From: JAJFFW01 sp039187035
Lineage (GTDB): Bacteria > Pseudomonadota > Alphaproteobacteria > Caulobacterales > Parvularculaceae
Direction of reading: 5' to 3'
Length of the DNA: 7,507 nucleotides
Assembly: GCA_039187035.1 (NCBI GenBank)
Contig: JBCCZS010000157.1
Coordinates: 1-7,507, forward strand
Position 1 is the stretch's first letter. Each line of letters opens with the position of its first letter. The position numbers were made by a program, and so were the translations under genes. Positions 5,583 through 7,507 of the stretch are shown piece after piece. The notes under the pieces are model-generated. The model had not been told where the DNA came from. It saw only the letters and a program-made list of their open reading frames with translations, and did no database searches.

Positions 5583-6500
5583 ATGACCGTTGCTCTCGCT
5601 CCCAAACCCTCGCCCGACGCATCATCCGGTGACGATCGCGCTGAGGCGTACGCGGCCGTCGCGCCCGTTATCGATTACCTGGTCGCTTGCGCCGATGCGG
5701 CCCCGAGCCTGGAAGACGCGGCCCGCGTCGCCGGCTTGAGCCCCGCGCACTTTCAGCGCGTTTTTAAGGCGGGCGTCGGCGTGTCGCCGAAGCGGTTTCA
5801 ACAATATCTCGCCGCCGGCGCCGCGAAGGCCGCGCTGCGCGAAGGCGTCTCGGTGATGGAGGCCAGTTTCGCGGCCGGCCTGTCCGGACCGTCGCGTTTG
5901 CACGACCTTTTCGTTGTGGCCGAGGCGATGACGCCCGGCGCGTATCGCCGCCGGGGCGCGTGGCTCACGATCCGGTACGGCGTCGCGCCCGGGCCCTTCG
6001 GCGCGGCGCTTGTCGGCGTCACCGACGAGGGCGTTTGTTGGCTCAGCTTCCCGGCGGCCGAAGGCGGCCACGCGGCCGCGGAAGCGGAAATGCGCGCCGA
6101 TTTTCCGGCCGCGGCGTTTGTCGAGGACGCGGTCTCGGTCGCTCCCGTCGCGGCGCGCGCGTTCGCGTTCGCCGTCGGCGAGGAGACGGGCGCGCCCTTC
6201 CGTCTCCACGTCCAGGGAACGAACTTCCAATTGAAAGTCTGGGATGCGCTGTTGCGGATCCCGCTCGGCTGCGCGGTCTCCTATGCCGACGTCGCCCGTG
6301 CGGCGGGCGCGCCAAAGGCGGCCCGCGCGGTGGGGGCCGCAGTCGGCGCAAACAAAATCTCGCTGCTCATACCCTGCCACCGCGTCGTGTTAGCGTCGGG
6401 CGCTGTGCACAACTACCGGTGGGGCGCGGCGCGCAAGCGCGCGCTTTTGGCCATGGAAGCAGCGCTGGCCGACCGGGAGCCCGCCCCGAGCGCAGAATAA
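5583..6500 (+). CDS. Ada-like protein: AraC-type HTH fused to O6-methylguanine-DNA methyltransferase, no N-terminal Ada sensor domain
   Basis: The 305-residue product has two parts. Residues about 26-125 form an AraC/XylS helix-turn-helix region ('LEDAARVAGLSPAHFQRVFK', then 'GLSGPSRLHDLF' and 'TPGAYRR'). Residues about 130-295 form the methyltransferase: a linker domain, then 'GTNFQLKVWDALLRIPLG' and the active site Ile-Pro-Cys-His-Arg-Val with acceptor Cys265, followed by 'NYRWGAARKRALL'. These proteins repair O6-alkylguanine by transferring the methyl group to that cysteine, in a suicide reaction. E. coli Ada has an N-terminal zinc domain whose Cys38 senses methyl phosphotriesters; it is absent here. 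Such shortened proteins are common in alphaproteobacteria. The ATG at 5583 has no clear Shine-Dalgarno. Whether the HTH still activates transcription is unknown. The gene diverges from the small membrane protein and shares the CtrA-box spacer. Confidence 0.93.
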   Translation: MTVALAPKPSPDASSGDDRAEAYAAVAPVIDYLVACADAAPSLEDAARVAGLSPAHFQRVFKAGVGVSPKRFQQYLAAGAAKAALREGVSVMEASFAAGLSGPSRLHDLFVVAEAMTPGAYRRRGAWLTIRYGVAPGPFGAALVGVTDEGVCWLSFPAAEGGHAAAEAEMRADFPAAAFVEDAVSVAPVAARAFAFAVGEETGAPFRLHVQGTNFQLKVWDALLRIPLGCAVSYADVARAAGAPKAARAVGAAVGANKISLLIPCHRVVLASGAVHNYRWGAARKRALLAMEAALADREPAPSAE

Positions 6501-6592
6501 TCACATTGGATCGAGTAAAGACCGGCTCAGGCGCTCAAAACGAAAAACGTAGAGCGTCGGCATGATCCAACACAAAGCGCCGACGCTCTAGC
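6501..6592. repeat. Possible dispersed intergenic repeat containing the terminator stem
   Basis: This 92-bp stretch between convergent genes is AT-richer than its surroundings. Besides the 12-bp stem it holds TTGGATC (6506-6512) and its complement GATCCAA (6564-6570), the second inside the terminator loop. The layout resembles the small palindromic intergenic repeats of rhizobia and relatives, from recall only. Copy number in the genome cannot be seen from one window. Confidence 0.3.
6535..6590 (-). terminator. Rho-independent terminator of the cysteine-rich lipoprotein gene
   Basis: TAGAGCGTCGGC (6550-6561) and GCCGACGCTCTA (6579-6590) form a perfect 12-bp stem with a 17-nt loop. On the minus strand the stem is followed by cgTTTTTcgTTTT (complement of 6549-6537), the T-rich tail expected for intrinsic termination. 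The stem starts 2 nt after the TAG stop of the minus-strand gene at 6593, so it fits that gene. On the + strand no T-tract follows, so it is not an obvious terminator for the Ada-like gene, although its structure may still protect that 3' end. Confidence 0.75.
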
Positions 6593-6826
6593 CTAGCGTC
6601 GGGGCCTGCAGGCGTCGCCGCGGGTCTGTTCGCACTGTTCGGTGCAGCGCGCGTAGTCCCAGGAATTCTGCTGAATTTCAAACGCGCGGTCGCATTCCTG
6701 GCGGCAGCGCTCCTCGCGCGCGCCGCATGCCGCGCCGACGGCGAAATCATCCGCGCCGTACGACTCGCACGCCGCCGCCGCGAGGCCGACGAGCGCGATC
6801 GCCGCGCGGGGGAAAGTCCTAATCAT
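6593..6826 (-). CDS. Small cysteine-rich predicted lipoprotein with twin CX3C motif
   Basis: The chosen start (complement of 6824-6826) gives 77 residues. The N-terminus is a short basic segment, a hydrophobic stretch (about 8-19) and Ala-Ala-Ala-Cys20, a plausible lipobox, so the mature part would be about 58 residues anchored to a membrane. Six further cysteines follow at 34, 41, 45, 61, 65 and 73. Four form Cys-X3-Cys twice (41/45 and 61/65) 15 residues apart, the pattern of a disulfide-stapled helical hairpin. I do not recognise a named family. GGAG (complement region about 6835-6838) lies 8 nt upstream of the ATG. The frame remains open upstream to 7009, but that extension is arginine-rich and would bury the signal peptide. 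A terminator hairpin follows the TAG stop. Divergent from yajC. If Cys20 is not lipidated, it is a secreted cysteine-rich peptide. Confidence 0.7.
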   Translation of the reverse strand: MIRTFPRAAIALVGLAAAACESYGADDFAVGAACGAREERCRQECDRAFEIQQNSWDYARCTEQCEQTRGDACRPRR

Positions 6827-6936
6827 TCCAACGTCTCCGACCATTTGGTGCGCACTGAGCCTAAGCCGAGCGCGGCGTTCGCGCCACGCCGTCCGCCGTG
6901 CGGGCGGGGCGACTGATCGCGTGCGGCGGGCGCTCA

Positions 6937-6964
6937 TTGCGCCGACGGGCGGCGTCGCTATATA
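6937..6964 (+). promoter_or_regulatory. Candidate sigma-70-type promoter for yajC-secD
   Basis: TTGCGC (6937-6942) is followed after 16 bp by TATATA (6959-6964), inside a TATATAT run that stands out in this GC-rich spacer. It would start transcription about 95 nt before the yajC ATG. The 239-bp spacer between the divergent lipoprotein gene and yajC (6827-7065) otherwise shows no gene or clear operator; its arginine-rich frames are shadows. Confidence 0.45.
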
Positions 6965-7065
6965 TCCGCCCATTCCGCGAAGGCGCGGCGCGCGCCGCCG
7001 ACGCCGCAAGACGCCACGCCGGGCCCCTACGACCCCGCCGTTCCGACAGACAGGATCTTCCGACG

Positions 7066-7401
7066 ATGTTCATATCCGCCGCCCACGCCGCCGCCGCGCC
7101 CGCGCCCGGCGCCGCCGGTCTGGTTTCGACCTTCGCGCCGCTCGTCTGTATTTTCGTGATTTTCTATTTCCTGCTCATTCGTCCGCAGCAGCAGGCGCGC
7201 AAAAAGCACATGGAAATGGTGACGGCCGTGCGCCGCGGCGACGTCGTCGTTACGGCCGGCGGCATGGTCGGCAAAGTGTCCAAGGTCCTTGAGGGCGACG
7301 AGATCATGGTCGAGATCGCCGACAATGTGAGCGTCAAAGTGTTGAAACCGACACTGTCTGACGTGCGCAGCAAAACCCAGCCGCCCGCAAACGACCAATA
7401 A
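7066..7401 (+). CDS. yajC: Preprotein translocase subunit YajC
   Basis: The 111-residue protein matches YajC, the small single-span partner of SecDF in the Sec holo-translocon of the inner membrane. An Ala/Pro-rich N-terminus precedes one transmembrane helix (about 19-38), then the signature Phe-Tyr-Phe-Leu-Leu-Ile-Arg-Pro-Gln-Gln-Gln (33-43), a basic stretch (RKKHMEM), and the cytoplasmic domain 'RRGDVVVTAGGMVGKV'. The ATG at 7066 places the helix normally; the frame is open upstream to 6898 but is arginine-rich there. AGGA (7052-7055) lies about 10 nt upstream, a slightly long Shine-Dalgarno spacing. It is followed 49 nt later by secD, the usual yajC-secD-secF order. Confidence 0.97.
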   Translation: MFISAAHAAAAPAPGAAGLVSTFAPLVCIFVIFYFLLIRPQQQARKKHMEMVTAVRRGDVVVTAGGMVGKVSKVLEGDEIMVEIADNVSVKVLKPTLSDVRSKTQPPANDQ

Positions 7402-7409
7402 CGACAACC

Positions 7410-7435
7410 CGCCGGCCGCTGAATCGGGGCCGGCG
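7410..7435 (+). other. yajC-secD intergenic hairpin
   Basis: CGCCGGCC (7410-7417) and GGCCGGCG (7428-7435) form a perfect 8-bp, fully G/C stem with a 10-nt loop. No T-tract follows, so it is not a standard terminator. It could attenuate or stabilise the 3' end of the yajC message and so set the yajC:secD ratio. The loop contains GAATC (7421-7425), a GANTC sequence of the kind methylated by CcrM in alphaproteobacteria; one site may be chance. Confidence 0.55.
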
Positions 7436-7450
7436 AGACGAGGCGACGTC

Positions 7451-7507
7451 ATGCTTCAGTTTTCGCGATGGCAACAGGTGATGATCCTCGGGCTCGTCGC
7501 CCTCGGC
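7451..7507 (+). CDS. secD: Protein translocase subunit SecD, first 19 codons (3' end outside window)
   Basis: The ATG at 7451 opens a frame running off the window. The 19 visible residues, Met-Leu-Gln-Phe-Ser-Arg-Trp and then a hydrophobic helix, match the N-terminus of alphaproteobacterial SecD, whose first transmembrane segment begins there. GAGACGAGG at 7435-7443 offers a purine-rich Shine-Dalgarno about 7 nt upstream. SecD with SecF uses the proton motive force to help complete export through SecYEG. The position after yajC supports the call. Confidence 0.88.
   Translation, partial: MLQFSRWQQVMILGLVALG

Noticed and set aside
5622..6380. 252-codon antisense open frame over the Ada-like gene
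   Set aside because: A shadow with charged low-complexity sequence; the sense frame has an intact PCHRV methyltransferase site.
6827..7009. N-terminal extension of the minus-strand lipoprotein
   Set aside because: It adds 61 arginine-rich residues ahead of a good signal peptide, and GGAG sits correctly before the start at 6826.
6898..7065. N-terminal extension of yajC
   Set aside because: Arg/Ala-rich and unlike YajC, it would displace the membrane helix, and it overlaps the candidate promoter.

Overview
This window looks like chromosomal DNA of a high-GC alphaproteobacterium. Evidence: strong G/C bias at third codon positions, a murJ-trpS neighbourhood, a yajC-secD translocon locus, a carrier-protein/ketosynthase pair resembling rhizobial NodF/NodE, and a perfect match to the alphaproteobacterial CtrA-box consensus (TTAA-N7-TTAAC). 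The order or genus cannot be fixed from the sequence alone. No mobile element, CRISPR array, tRNA or rRNA was seen.

Left block (1-5129, all +): the 3' end of murJ (lipid II flippase), trpS (tryptophanyl-tRNA synthetase), a hotdog-fold thioesterase whose GTG start overlaps the trpS stop, and yajQ (nucleotide-binding UPF0234 protein). A 132-bp spacer with three 18-bp tandem repeats and two small hairpins follows. Next is a compact three-gene unit: a short acyl carrier protein, a NodE/FabF-like ketosynthase with its catalytic residues intact, and a membrane-anchored DUF4105 (Lnb N-terminal-like) protein. The spacing (9 nt, then 4 nt) suggests coupled translation. The simplest reading is a dedicated acyl-chain synthesis module linked to an envelope protein from a family associated with lipoprotein acylation. 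That link is inference.

Middle block (5126-6500): a small three-helix membrane protein of unknown function on the minus strand converges on the DUF4105 gene, and the two stop codons share a CTAG tetramer. It diverges from an Ada-like gene (AraC-type helix-turn-helix plus O6-methylguanine-DNA methyltransferase, without the usual N-terminal Ada sensor domain). The 115-bp divergent spacer holds the CtrA-box match.

Right block (6501-7507): a minus-strand gene for a small cysteine-rich predicted lipoprotein with a twin CX3C pattern, ending in a 12-bp hairpin terminator. It is divergent from yajC, which is followed by an intergenic hairpin and the first 19 codons of secD.

Most genes are ordinary housekeeping genes. 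The parts most worth follow-up are the ACP-ketosynthase-DUF4105 unit, the CtrA box at the Ada-like/membrane-protein junction, and the twin CX3C lipoprotein.
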